DNA of 64,000 nt from REEB95 sp035934995 (GTDB taxonomy: Bacteria > Pseudomonadota > Alphaproteobacteria > ATCC43930 > CGMCC-115725): positions 1 through 64,000 of the forward strand of contig DASYXI010000041.1 in the NCBI GenBank assembly GCA_035934995.1, read 5' to 3'. How positions within the stretch are numbered: the stretch's first letter is position 1; the number at the start of each line of letters is the position of its first letter. Positions 33,002-43,519 of this stretch are shown piece after piece. The notes beneath the pieces are model-generated. The model was not told the origin of the DNA and searched no databases. It saw nothing but the letters and a program-made list of their open reading frames with translations. The translations under genes and the position numbers were made by a program.

Positions 33002-33540
33002 TGCAGAGCCTTCGGCGCAGCTTGGCCGGTGTGGCCAGCGAGCTGCCTTCGAGCCAGGCCGCCAATGGCGGCAGGTCCCATTCCGCCGTGCCGGCGATGT
33101 CGAGGATCGCCGCCATGAAGAGGTGAAGGCGCTGCGCCGTGAGATCGAGCGTCAGCTGTTTCTCGCCTTCGTCGAACACCAGCACCGCGCTGCCGTCCGG
33201 CCGCGGCGTGATCTTCGCCGATCGCACCAGCCGCGGCACCGCGATCAGCGCCTTGGCCGGCGTATTCCTGCGCGCATCGCCGCCGGCCACGGCGGCGCTG
33301 ACCGCGGCTTGGTGCTCGAAGCCCAGGACGGTGTCGCGGACCATCGGGTTGGCGGGGCGTCGCGGCTTCGCGTTGCTTGGCATGCACCGCCGCCAGGGTG
33401 CCGACTAGGTGTTTGGCTAGGCGGCGCGTCAGGCTCATGGCGAATTCGCGGTCCGGTGGAACGTCGATCGAGATCAGCAGCCGGTCTTCCTCCGCGATGT
33501 AATGGATGTTGTAGGTTGGCGCCGAAGCCTGGACATTCAT
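33001..33540 (-). pseudogene. Frameshifted conserved hypothetical gene
   Basis: Two minus-strand frames join to give one protein-like sequence. From 33540 the frame reads NIHYIAEEDRLLISIDVPPD and AMSLTRRLAKHLVGTLAA, then becomes an Arg/Gly-rich nonsense frame. From about 33380 the other frame reads MVRDTVLGFEHQAAV, later AVPRLVRSAKITPRPDGS and DLTAQRLHLFMAAILDIAG. I recall a family of about 180 residues with this order (EEDRLLLxx, LTRRFVxLL, VLxFxHxxAV). The switch point lies at about 33340-33390. A single-base error or a true mutation would both explain it. The second frame runs on past 33001, where the natural end probably is. Confidence 0.6.
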
Positions 33541-33581
33541 GTGGCTTTAATCTGACGACTCATCTCGCTGGCGTCTAGAGT

Positions 33582-33782
33582 TTGATGCATCGGGGTGTTT
33601 GCCAACTGTCACGCATGCTGGCGCCGCGCCGACCGGCTCAGGCTCGCCCATTCGTATCTGCTGTCGATGCGGCGCTGGTGGCTGAGGCGCGGATTCAGCG
33701 CGGCTTCTTCTTCGAGCATCTTTCGATGATGGGCGGCATGCTCGTCGTGTGGCGCTCGCGCCGGATCGTTAAGTCTGGATAA
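33582..33782 (+). pseudogene. Possible DoxX-type 3' remnant
   Basis: A 66-residue frame whose C-terminal part (RIQRGFFFEHLSMMGGMLVVW) resembles the last membrane helix of DoxX-family proteins, which commonly end with a Lys/His-Leu-x-hydrophobic-GG-hydrophobic pattern. The rest of the family is absent. The match is short and could be chance. Confidence 0.22.
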
Positions 33783-34366
33783 CTGGCGGCGGCGCGAAGC
33801 AGTGGAGGGTGGCGCCGAACTTTGGCGCACCCTAATGTTGCGCGGCAGTTTCGCCCGATCCGCTGAGGGCTGGATTACCAATAGTTGCGACAATCGAGCG
33901 GCGCACCGGGCACCGGCGTGCAAGTTATGCGCGACCGAAGGTCGAAACCAAACACTTGATATTGAGTTGTAATTTGGCCGGTGCGGTCCTAGAACGGTGT
34001 GCCAAAATTATTACGGTGGGAGCGTATGGTGCAGGAAGGGGCCAAACGCAGGGTCGGTGCCAAACGGATGTGGATCCGGCGGTGATGCCAGGCCGGCGGG
34101 ATTTCGGCAAGCGAGGCAAAGACATTCGAACGACATCTCGAACGGACGAGGGCGCTGCTCAAGCCGAAGACGCCGGCGCCCAGCACCAGGGGCGCTCTGC
34201 GCAAGGCATCTGCACCGGCCCAATTCTATGGCAAGGCCGCGATGCCGAGTTTTCTAGCTTTTCCGACCGGACCGATGGTGACAATCTAGTACGATTCGTT
34301 GCGCTTCCGTATCGAATTCACCGCCATTCGCCGCGGCCGTCAACCGAAGGCGAAATCGGCGCACGG

Positions 34367-34397
34367 TTAACTCGGCACCATCTTGTAGTATTATAAC
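34367..34397 (+). promoter_or_regulatory. Weak promoter candidate for the HU gene
   Basis: TTAACT at 34367-34372 and TATAAC at 34392-34397 are 19 bases apart and end about 28 bases before the HU start codon. Spacing is longer than ideal, so this is only a suggestion. Confidence 0.22.
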
Positions 34398-34424
34398 CAA
34401 CGCAACCTCCTGGGGGATTCACGT

Positions 34425-34718
34425 ATGGCTGATGCCAAATCGAAGACGGTAACGCTCCGGCACCTCGCCGCTCAGCTCGCCGAACGTCATGAGCTCACCA
34501 AGAAGCAGACCGAAGAAATTCTCGAAGGCCTGGTCGGCTTGATCCGAGCCAATCTGAAGAAAGGTGCCCGCATCCGCATCGGCGGTCTTGGCATCCTGCG
34601 CGTGCGCAACCGGGCCGCGCGCATGGGACGCAATCCGAAGACCGGTGAGCCGATCCAGATTAAGGCCGGCAAGAAGGTCGCCTTCCGTGCCGCCAAGGAG
34701 CTCAAGGAAGCGATCTAG
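34425..34718 (+). CDS. HU-family DNA-binding protein
   Basis: A 97-residue histone-like protein. Helical N-terminal half (LAAQLAERHELTKKQTEEILEGLVGLI, about 14-40) followed by the beta-arm region with GARIRIGGLGILRVRNRAARMGRNPKTGEPIQI and the C-terminal KKVAFRAAKELKEAI. The DNA-intercalating arm motif GRNPKTGE is intact. The N-terminal eight residues (ADAKSKTV) are an extension relative to HUalpha/beta. GGGGGA 8 bases upstream sets the start. It stands alone amid decayed genes and is itself intact. Confidence 0.93.
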   Translation: MADAKSKTVTLRHLAAQLAERHELTKKQTEEILEGLVGLIRANLKKGARIRIGGLGILRVRNRAARMGRNPKTGEPIQIKAGKKVAFRAAKELKEAI

Positions 34719-34771
34719 CCGACGGCGATGACGCGCGGCCCAAGGGCTGCGCGCCGGTTATCCGCTGCGCG

Positions 34772-35495
34772 TCACTGAGCGGGGGCGATCTGCGTGCCCG
34801 CAAATCGCGTCGCCGGATCGAAATACGCCCGCCAGCCGCTGTTGTTAATCGCGTAATAGGTACGATAGCGGGTGACGTTCTCGATCGGATCGACGGTCGT
34901 CGTCATGTTGTCGAGGACGAGGTCGCGACCGTCGACGGTAACGATCAGAATGGCGTGGTCCTGGTTGGTTTGCCGGTCGTGCACGACCGTGACGCGTATG
35001 GCGCTGTCGGGCACGCCGGACGCTTGCAGCGCTAGATACTTGCTGATCGCATAATCCTGGCATTGGCCGCCGCGGGCGAGGAATTCGAAGGTTGTTTCCC
35101 AATAGGCGGGAGATCCCCAATTTTCGGTTGTCGGCACATAAACGGACGGCGTTGAGATATTCGTTGGCGTATTCGACGCGCTCGGCAAGCGGCCGCAATT
35201 TCAGATCGTCGATCAGTGCCACCCATTGAGTCTGGGCGCAGCTACCGTCGACCTCGGTCGCGCATGCGCCGAGCTACTTCTGTGCGGCGAACCGCGCCTC
35301 GACGCCGGTCCAGCGCGTAAAGAAAGCAACGTCCGTGGAATAGACAACCCGCGACGAGAAGATCGTCTGTTGAGCGACCGCGATTGGCTGGGTGAATTGG
35401 ACCTGCGCGACGCGCGGGGTCGTGCTAGCGCAAGCGACGACCAAAACGGCCGACGCCATCGCGGCAACCAAGCGGCAGTAAACACGGGACAGCAC
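34772..35495 (-). pseudogene. Transglutaminase-like cysteine peptidase (BTLCP), disrupted twice
   Basis: The gene can be read across three pieces. From 35495, a lipoprotein signal (lipobox VVAC) and FTRWTGVEARFAAQK end at an in-frame TAG (35274-35276). The same frame continues LGACATEVDGSCAQTQWVALIDDLKLRP to about 35155, then a one-base shift is needed to continue YVPTTENWGSPAYW, GGQCQDYAISKYLALQASG (catalytic Cys), DHAILIV (His) and LVLDNMTTTV. Order and catalytic residues match bacterial transglutaminase-like cysteine proteinases, periplasmic enzymes often paired with LapD-type c-di-GMP control. Two separate lesions argue for a true pseudogene, not one sequencing error. Confidence 0.8.
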
Positions 35496-35729
35496 GCGCG
35501 AACCTCATTCGGGAGCCCCGCTATCCCCGGCTCGAACCGCCGTGGACCGTAGGCTTTGCGTCCTCGAGTCACCCCGGGTTTGCCGTTTCGTGAGACGCGG
35601 ACGAGGCCCGCGCCAGTCGCTGCCCAGAAAATCACAGGGTCATTGATAGGACCTAAATCACCGCCGCATCGGCCGTTAACGCGTGATTAACCGTGTGTGT
35701 GGTTTCGTCGCGGCGGAAAGGCCAGCCCA

Positions 35730-35879
35730 ATGTCGCTCCGCACCGCCGCCGAATTCGCTGAGAGCCGTTCCCGCCAACGCGCCAACTCGTTCGACTTCAT
35801 CAAGCTGATGGCGTGGGTGGCCGCCGCCGCGGTGCCGTGGATGGGTGTAGCCTTGATCGCCTCGCACCTCGGCCGCTAG
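35730..35879 (+). CDS. Small single-pass membrane protein
   Basis: A 49-residue ORF from the ATG at 35730, with GGAAAGG about 9 bases upstream. A polar, Arg-containing N-terminus (AAEFAESRSRQRANSFDF) precedes one hydrophobic segment (about 24-45). No family recognised. Short but with good ribosome site and topology. Confidence 0.45.
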   Translation: MSLRTAAEFAESRSRQRANSFDFIKLMAWVAAAAVPWMGVALIASHLGR

Positions 35880-35909
35880 ACCGCAAACGCCCGCGGCGCG
35901 GCCGCACGG

Positions 35910-36575
35910 CTATCCGCCGATTTGTTGGTCTTTCTGCTTGAGCTGATTGATCAGCGCCGAGATGTTTCCGCCATTCTGCGAAATCACCGATGAGAATTCC
36001 TGGCGATAGCTCACCAGCTCGCTGACGCCTTCGATGCTGACGTCGGAGATCTGGTATTTGCCGCCGTGATCGACGACGCGCCAGACGACGTTGACCGGTT
36101 GCTGTCCGTTTGGCTGGATGATTTGGCTGCTCACCAGGGTCGTATCGGCGCCTTCGGGTGTCTTTTTGGTCACCACGAAGCGTTGTCCAGTGTACTGATT
36201 GAAGTGCCCCCAATAGACGTCGATCATGTATCGGTCGAACACTTGTTCGAACTGTTGGCGCTCACTGTCGTTTGCGGTCCGCCAGTAACGACCGAGCACG
36301 AAGCGCGAAATGCCGTCGACGTCGAACGACTGGTTCATCAGCGCGGCGAATTTCTGCTTCCGCTCGGCGGCCGGCGTTTGCTGGTTGCCAATGAGTTGAA
36401 TCACCTGGTTCCCCAGATTGGTCATGAACGCGTCGGCGCCGCTGGCGCCCGATTGCGCGCGGCTTGTACCTGGCAGGGCGATCAACGCTGCCACGGCTAG
36501 GCCAACGGCAAGGCGCCGGCATCGGGCGGCATTTACACGAAAGCGTCTGGGTACGGTCGCAACGGGTCGGGTCAT
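35910..36575 (-). CDS. mlaC: MlaC/Ttg2D-family phospholipid-binding protein
   Basis: A 221-residue periplasmic protein of the MlaC/toluene-tolerance family that shuttles phospholipids between the membranes. The start at 36575 gives a basic n-region and signal ending GTSRAQS. The open frame reaches 36683 but adds nothing like a signal. Core motifs are FDVDGISRFVLGRYWR (about 94-109), FDRYMIDVYWGHFNQYTGQ (about 120-138), VVWRVVDHGGKYQISDVSIEGVSELVSYRQEF (about 167-198). Partner genes mlaDEF are not in the window, so the system is split or this is an orphan. Confidence 0.88.
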   Translation of the reverse strand: MTRPVATVPRRFRVNAARCRRLAVGLAVAALIALPGTSRAQSGASGADAFMTNLGNQVIQLIGNQQTPAAERKQKFAALMNQSFDVDGISRFVLGRYWRTANDSERQQFEQVFDRYMIDVYWGHFNQYTGQRFVVTKKTPEGADTTLVSSQIIQPNGQQPVNVVWRVVDHGGKYQISDVSIEGVSELVSYRQEFSSVISQNGGNISALINQLKQKDQQIGG

Positions 36576-36812
36576 CAGATCGATCCTCCATGGCTCGGCG
36601 GGTTTGGCCGCACTGTGGAGCGCAAAAATATCGGCTGTGCGGTCTCCAATCAATCCGACTGAAGCCACGTGCCGCCGGGACACGTACGTTCCAACGCCCG
36701 ACCGGCGGGGCGGTTCCGCAGGCCCTCAGCGTAACTGACGCCAGACCTGACCGGCCGGTTATGAGTGGCGTTCAAACCGCGGTGATCGTGGGCCACCGGT
36801 TGACGACCGGGA

Positions 36813-37061
36813 TTGCGCCACCGGCTGCATGGTACCGGCGTGCACGTCATCACGGTTCTGCCGGGCTATGTGGCAACGCGCATGACTGAGGGCATGCTGA
36901 CACCGGGGTTGCTGACGGTGCAACCCGACGAAGTGGGGGCGGCTATCCTCGCCGCCGAACGCGGGCGCCGTGACGTGATCTACGTTCGGTCGATCTGGCG
37001 GCTGGTCATGACGGTCATCCGCGCCATCCCCGAGCCGGTATTCAAGCGCCTGCGCATATAA
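36813..37061 (+). pseudogene. 5'-truncated short-chain dehydrogenase (SDR) remnant
   Basis: The frame reads RHRLHGTGVHVITVLPGYVATRMTEGM followed by a C-terminal segment (DEVGAAILAAERGRRDVIYVR and a hydrophobic tail). This is the substrate-loop and C-terminal part of a classical SDR (the PG motif after the active site). The Rossmann fold, the YxxxK active site and the start are missing, and sequence before 36813 does not encode them. It is the last 80 or so residues only. Confidence 0.7.
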
Positions 37062-37187
37062 GGTGTACTGTACGACGGATGCCCAAACCTCGGCCAAAGG
37101 CCGGGAATTTGTCTTCAATTAGCGTTAATTTCTTCGAAAGATTCGCCGGATACCTTGGTTCGATCGAACCCTGGGCGGAGAACCGCA

Positions 37188-37280
37188 ATGCGGCAGTCTA
37201 TCGGCATACGTTTCATTGAAATCATTCTCGGCGTCGTGGCGTCGTTGATCGGCGTCGCGCTCCACGGAATGTGGCGCTAA
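37188..37280 (+). CDS. Very small membrane peptide ORF
   Basis: A 30-residue ORF, MRQSIGIRFIEIILGVVASL and ten more residues ending GMWR, with one hydrophobic helix and GGGCGGAG about 8 bases before the ATG. Short membrane peptides of this kind occur in many alphaproteobacteria. No homology can be claimed. The surrounding 400 bp contain nothing else. Confidence 0.35.
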   Translation: MRQSIGIRFIEIILGVVASLIGVALHGMWR

Positions 37281-37486
37281 GCCGGTCGCGCGAATAAGCA
37301 CCCCCGATGCGCCATGCAATTGCGTCGGGTTTTATCGATTTTTGAATCGAAGTGTCGGTCGGCAAGCGCACCGCTGCAACAATCGCCCCAGCTGTAATTT
37401 TTCTGACCAACTTCGGCTAAAATATTAACCCGCCCCGCGCAAAGTAGTCGGCGCATACAAGCGTCTGGGCTGCTAGCGGAAATCGC

Positions 37487-39577
<2,091 letters not shown>

Positions 39578-39600
39578 GTCGCCGGCCAGGAGTGCACGTC

Positions 39601-40782
39601 ATGCAATGGAAAATGCTGAGTGTTGCTTTAGGATTTCTCGTCGTGGCGAGCGCGCCGGCGCATGCGGCCGATCCGATCCGCATTGGCGTCGACGGGCCGT
39701 TCACCGGCGGTTCTGCGCCGATGGGCATCGACATGCTGCGCGGCGTCGAGCTGGCGGCCGACGAGATCAACAAGGCGGGCGGCGTTCTCGGCCGGCCGCT
39801 TGTTCTGGTGAAGCGCGATGACCAGGCTAACAACGATCGTGGCGCGCAAATCGCCGAAGAGTTGACGGAGCACCATCTGATCGATGCCGCGGTCGGCTAC
39901 ATCAACACAGGTGTGGCGTTGGCGGCGATTCCCTATTTCGAGCAAGCACGCATCCCGGTGGTCCTCAACGTGACCACCGGCAGCGTTCTCACCCGCCAAT
40001 TTGCACCGCCCGAGTACGCCGAGAACTACGTCTTTCGCGTTTCATGCAGCACGGCACTCGAAGTCGAGAAGATCGCCGAACTCGTCAAGGCGCGCGGCTA
40101 CCAGAAGATCTCGATCTTCGCCGACACCACCGCCTACGGGCAGGTCGGCCGTCACGACTTGATTCAGGCCCTGGCGGCGCAGGGGATCACGCCGGTTTCG
40201 AACGAGAAATTCAATATCGGCGACACTGACATGAAGGCGCAGCTGTCGCGCGCGCGACAGGCTGGCGCTGACGTGGTTCTGACCTACGGCATCGGTCCGG
40301 AGCTCGCCGCGATCGCCAATGATCGCGCCAAGATCGACTGGATGGTGCCGATGATCGGCAGCTGGACGCTGTCGATGTCGAATTTCATCGACGCAGCCGG
40401 CGTCAACGGCCAGGGCACGGTGATGCCGCAAACCTTCGTCGAGCAGAGCGATACGCCGAAGCGCGCCGCCTTCATTCAGGCCTATCACGCCGACTACAAG
40501 GTCACGCGCATGGATTCACCGCCGTCGGCGGCGCAAGGCTACGATTCGCTCTATCTGTTGGCGGCGGCGATCCGCCAAGCGGGCACCGTCGACGGCCCCA
40601 AGGTCCGGGCGGCGCTCGACGGCCTGCATGACAAGGTCGAAGGCGTCGTGCAGGTCTACAACCATCCGTTCAATCCGGCGAACCACGAAGCCGTCGCTGC
40701 CGACGACGTGGTGTACGGCGTGGTCGAAAGTGGCCATGTGGTGCGCCTGACGCCGACGACGCAAACGGCGGGTGCGAAGTAA
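39601..40782 (+). CDS. ABC transporter substrate-binding protein, Peripla_BP_6 type (orphan)
   Basis: A 393-residue binding protein. AGGAG at 39588-39592 selects the ATG at 39601, giving a signal peptide ending PAHAAD. Typical type I fold motifs follow: IRIGVDGPFTGGSAPMG, then GVELAADEINKAGGVLGRPL (about 42-61) and the VVLNVTTGS ligand-loop region. No permease or ATPase gene accompanies it, so it either shares a transporter with another locus or feeds the kinase upstream (23 bp away), as some binding proteins do. It is followed by an amidase after about 80 bp. Confidence 0.88.
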   Translation: MQWKMLSVALGFLVVASAPAHAADPIRIGVDGPFTGGSAPMGIDMLRGVELAADEINKAGGVLGRPLVLVKRDDQANNDRGAQIAEELTEHHLIDAAVGYINTGVALAAIPYFEQARIPVVLNVTTGSVLTRQFAPPEYAENYVFRVSCSTALEVEKIAELVKARGYQKISIFADTTAYGQVGRHDLIQALAAQGITPVSNEKFNIGDTDMKAQLSRARQAGADVVLTYGIGPELAAIANDRAKIDWMVPMIGSWTLSMSNFIDAAGVNGQGTVMPQTFVEQSDTPKRAAFIQAYHADYKVTRMDSPPSAAQGYDSLYLLAAAIRQAGTVDGPKVRAALDGLHDKVEGVVQVYNHPFNPANHEAVAADDVVYGVVESGHVVRLTPTTQTAGAK

Positions 40783-40860
40783 CCGCTCCACCCCTCGACG
40801 CCGGCCAATCCTCGATCCGCGCATAGGTGTGCGGCGCAGCTTCGTCTTGCGCGGCGGCGC

Positions 40861-42171
40861 ATGACGCAGGGATACTGCGCCACCGCAACGATCGAAGCTG
40901 CTGCCATGCTCGGGGTTCGTGACATTCTGAAGCGCGTTGCGGCCGGCGAGGCCACCGCCGAATCCGGAGCCCGCACCTGCCTCGATCGTGTCGCCGAGCG
41001 CGAAGCGGCCGTTGGCGCGTGGACTTATGTCGACGCCGAGCGCGCATTGGCCGAAGCGCGCCGGCGCGATCAGGCGCAAGCCAAGGGTCCGCTGCACGGC
41101 GTCGCGGTCGGTATCAAGGACATCTTCGATACCGCCGATATGCCGACGTCGTACGGCTCGCCGATTTATGCCAACCATCGGCCGGCCGCCGACGCAGCTT
41201 GCGTCGCGTTGCTGCGCGCCGCGGGTGCGGTGGCGCTCGGCAAGACAGTTACCACCGAATTTGCCATGACGCATCCCGGCAAGACCCGCAATCCGCACAA
41301 TCCGGCGCATACGCCCGGCGGGTCGTCGTCGGGTTCGGCGGCGGCGGTGGCGGCCGGCATGGTGCCGGTCGCACTCGGCACCCAGACGCTCGGCTCGGTG
41401 ATCCGCCCGGCGGCGTTCTGCGGTGCCGTCGGTTTCAAGCCGAGTTACGGCGCGATCAATCGGGCCGGCGCCAAGCTTCTTTCCGAATCGGCCGACACCA
41501 TCGGCATCTTCGTGCGCGCGGTCGCCGACATTCCGCCGGTGCTCGCTGCCTTCACCGGCGCGCCGATGGACTCCTACGACAAGACGCTCGACAAGGCGCC
41601 GCGCATCGGTTTGGTGCGCGGGATCGAATGGGATAAAGCAACGGCGCCCGCGCAAGCGGCGTTCGAAGACGCCGCGCGGCGCCTTGCCAAAGCCGGCGCC
41701 AACATACGCGACGTCGCAATCGATCCGGCGCTCAAGACCGCGCATGAGCGCTCGCGGATCGTCACTGCCTACGAGACGGCGCGCGCCTATGCCTATGAAT
41801 GGTTCAATCACCGCGACCATCTCAGCCTGGCTTTCGCGTGCAACGTTGCCGACGGCATGGCGATCGCCTTCGCCGATTACAACGCCGCGCGCGGCGTGTT
41901 CGACACGGCGCGCCGCGTCACCGCCGAGGCGTTCGGCGATTGCGATTTTTGGCTCACGCTGCCGGCGCCGGGCGAGGCCCCGAAGGGCATCGAATCGACG
42001 GGCGACCCTGTGTTCAACCGGCTGTGGACGCTGTTGCACGTGCCGTGTCTGACGGTGCCTTGCGGCAAAGGCCCGGCCGGTTTGCCGCTCGGCGTGCAGT
42101 TGATTGGGCCGCCGCGCGGCGCCGCGCGGCTGCTGGCGGCCGGACGGTGGGTCGAGGCTGCGCTGGCTTAA
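40861..42171 (+). CDS. Amidase-signature hydrolase
   Basis: A 436-residue amidase-signature enzyme that hydrolyses an amide bond. The triad is visible: Lys86 in GVAVGIKDIFDTA, cis-Ser155 or Ser156 in TPGGSSSGSAAAVAAGM, and nucleophile Ser179 in GTQTLGSVIRPAAFCG. A start at the ATG at 40906 (residue 16) is also possible. The gene ends 4 bp inside the convergent MetE-like gene. The substrate is not visible from sequence. The neighbouring binding protein and second amidase suggest an amide catabolic locus. Confidence 0.9.
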   Translation: MTQGYCATATIEAAAMLGVRDILKRVAAGEATAESGARTCLDRVAEREAAVGAWTYVDAERALAEARRRDQAQAKGPLHGVAVGIKDIFDTADMPTSYGSPIYANHRPAADAACVALLRAAGAVALGKTVTTEFAMTHPGKTRNPHNPAHTPGGSSSGSAAAVAAGMVPVALGTQTLGSVIRPAAFCGAVGFKPSYGAINRAGAKLLSESADTIGIFVRAVADIPPVLAAFTGAPMDSYDKTLDKAPRIGLVRGIEWDKATAPAQAAFEDAARRLAKAGANIRDVAIDPALKTAHERSRIVTAYETARAYAYEWFNHRDHLSLAFACNVADGMAIAFADYNAARGVFDTARRVTAEAFGDCDFWLTLPAPGEAPKGIESTGDPVFNRLWTLLHVPCLTVPCGKGPAGLPLGVQLIGPPRGAARLLAAGRWVEAALA

Positions 42172-43427
42172 CGGCGGGCGCCGGCGCGGCGCTTGTTCGC
42201 GCGGCGCGTTGCGGGACGCGTAACCCGCGCTTTGGTCCGCCGCGCCCACAGGGCTTTGCTCGCCAGCCGTGCGCCGGCGGCCAGCGCTTCGAGCTTCGCC
42301 CACATGATTTCCGGATGGACGCGGCGGTAGAACGGCCCTTGCGCAAAGCCGCAATCGGTGCCGGCGATCACCTGCTCGCGGTCGATCAGCTTGGCGAGCC
42401 GGACAATGCGTTCGGCAATCAGCTCGGGATGCTCGACTACGTTGGTCGCGTGGCTGATAACGCCGGTCACCAAGAGCTTGTCCTTGAGATCGACGTCGCG
42501 CCAGACCTGCCACTCGTGCTCGTGGCGCGGATTGGCGCCCTCGATGACGAACGCGCCGACGCGCGCTTTGAGCAGCGTTTTGACGATCGCCTTCAACGGC
42601 ACGTCGGTGACGTGCGGTCCGGGCCAGCTGCCCCAGCAGACGTGATAACGCACGTGCGTCGGGTCGATGCCCTTAAGCGCGCGGTTCATGATCTCGATCT
42701 GGCGTTCGAGCCAGCGGTGATAGTCCTGGAACGTCTTGGGTGGCACCATGCGGTCGAAGGTGACCGCGGCACGCGCATCGTCGAGCTGCACCAACAAACC
42801 GGCGTCGACGATGGTGCGGTATTCGGTGCGCATGGCTTCGGCGACCGCCGTCTGTAAATCGTCGTCGGTCTTGTAATACTCGTTCTTCTTATCGGGCACG
42901 ACGCTCGACGGCGCCGCCACCGGCAAAAATCCCTCGACCACGCTGACATCCGCGAGTGCCGCCTTGAAGTCGTCGATGTCGCGCTGCAATGCCGCCTGGC
43001 CGGTGTAGCGGATCGGTCCGACAACGACGGATTCCGCAATCGTCGCGCCCTGATCGCGGCTGTCCATCTCGGCATAGAAGCCCTTGAAGCGTTCGCGGTC
43101 GGCGCCGCGCATCCAGGGATTGCCGCCCGCAAACGGCCGGCGCTCGAACCCGGCGAGCCGCTCGAGCGCGTATTGCGACCAGCTGATCGCCTTGCCAAAC
43201 TCGCCGTCGCTTACTACGTCGATTCCGGCGCTCGCCTGTTGCTGCACCACCTCGGCAACCGAATCTTTCAAGCACGCCGCATGCGCGCGCTCGTCGTACG
43301 GCTGGTGCTCCTGCTTGGCGCGCAAAAACTCGAGCAGCCGCGGCGGCCGGATCAGGCTGCCGACATGGGTTGTGAGGATGCGGTCGGTGCTGCGTTTCAC
43401 GCGGGGCTCCTGAAGGCGCGCAGACAC
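42168..43427 (-). CDS. MetE-like zinc enzyme (cobalamin-independent methionine synthase C-domain family)
   Basis: A 419-residue protein of the MetE C-terminal TIM-barrel family (MET-synthase/UROD-like). It begins RILTTHVGSLIRP and has GIDVVSDGEFGK (about 68-79). The zinc site of MetE is conserved: His262 and Cys264 in RYHVCWGS, Glu296 in FVIEGANPR and Cys359 in AGTDCGFAQG. The folate-binding N-terminal half of MetE is missing, so it probably uses another methyl donor or performs C-S chemistry on another substrate. The last 30 residues are an odd Arg/Lys-rich tail. A GTG at 43400 may be the true start. Divergent from the NitT-type binding protein. Confidence 0.82.
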   Translation of the reverse strand: MSARLQEPRVKRSTDRILTTHVGSLIRPPRLLEFLRAKQEHQPYDERAHAACLKDSVAEVVQQQASAGIDVVSDGEFGKAISWSQYALERLAGFERRPFAGGNPWMRGADRERFKGFYAEMDSRDQGATIAESVVVGPIRYTGQAALQRDIDDFKAALADVSVVEGFLPVAAPSSVVPDKKNEYYKTDDDLQTAVAEAMRTEYRTIVDAGLLVQLDDARAAVTFDRMVPPKTFQDYHRWLERQIEIMNRALKGIDPTHVRYHVCWGSWPGPHVTDVPLKAIVKTLLKARVGAFVIEGANPRHEHEWQVWRDVDLKDKLLVTGVISHATNVVEHPELIAERIVRLAKLIDREQVIAGTDCGFAQGPFYRRVHPEIMWAKLEALAAGARLASKALWARRTKARVTRPATRRANKRRAGARR

Positions 43428-43519
43428 GGGCCTGCGCGCGCGGCGCTCTTTGTGCTAGGGAATCAGGCGAACGGCAAGTCCGTCATGCCGGCGCGCCACG
43501 AGCGAGTGGGAGGGGGCCC

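Larger units (their letters stand above)
33541..34424. other. Gene-poor stretch with possible decayed genes
   Basis: Nearly 900 bp without an intact gene. Frames up to 146 residues exist on both strands but show no family motif, signal or ribosome site. A possible DoxX-like scrap lies at 33582-33782. The last 60 bp hold the leader of the HU gene. Confidence 0.5.

Noticed and set aside
33956..34396. 146-residue plus-strand ORF before the HU gene
   Set aside because: No motif, no signal and no ribosome site. Likely chance frame in a damaged region.
40516..42513. 665-residue minus-strand ORF
   Set aside because: It lies opposite the amidase and binding-protein genes, is very Arg-rich and low in hydrophobic order. 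It is an antisense shadow of GC-rich coding DNA.
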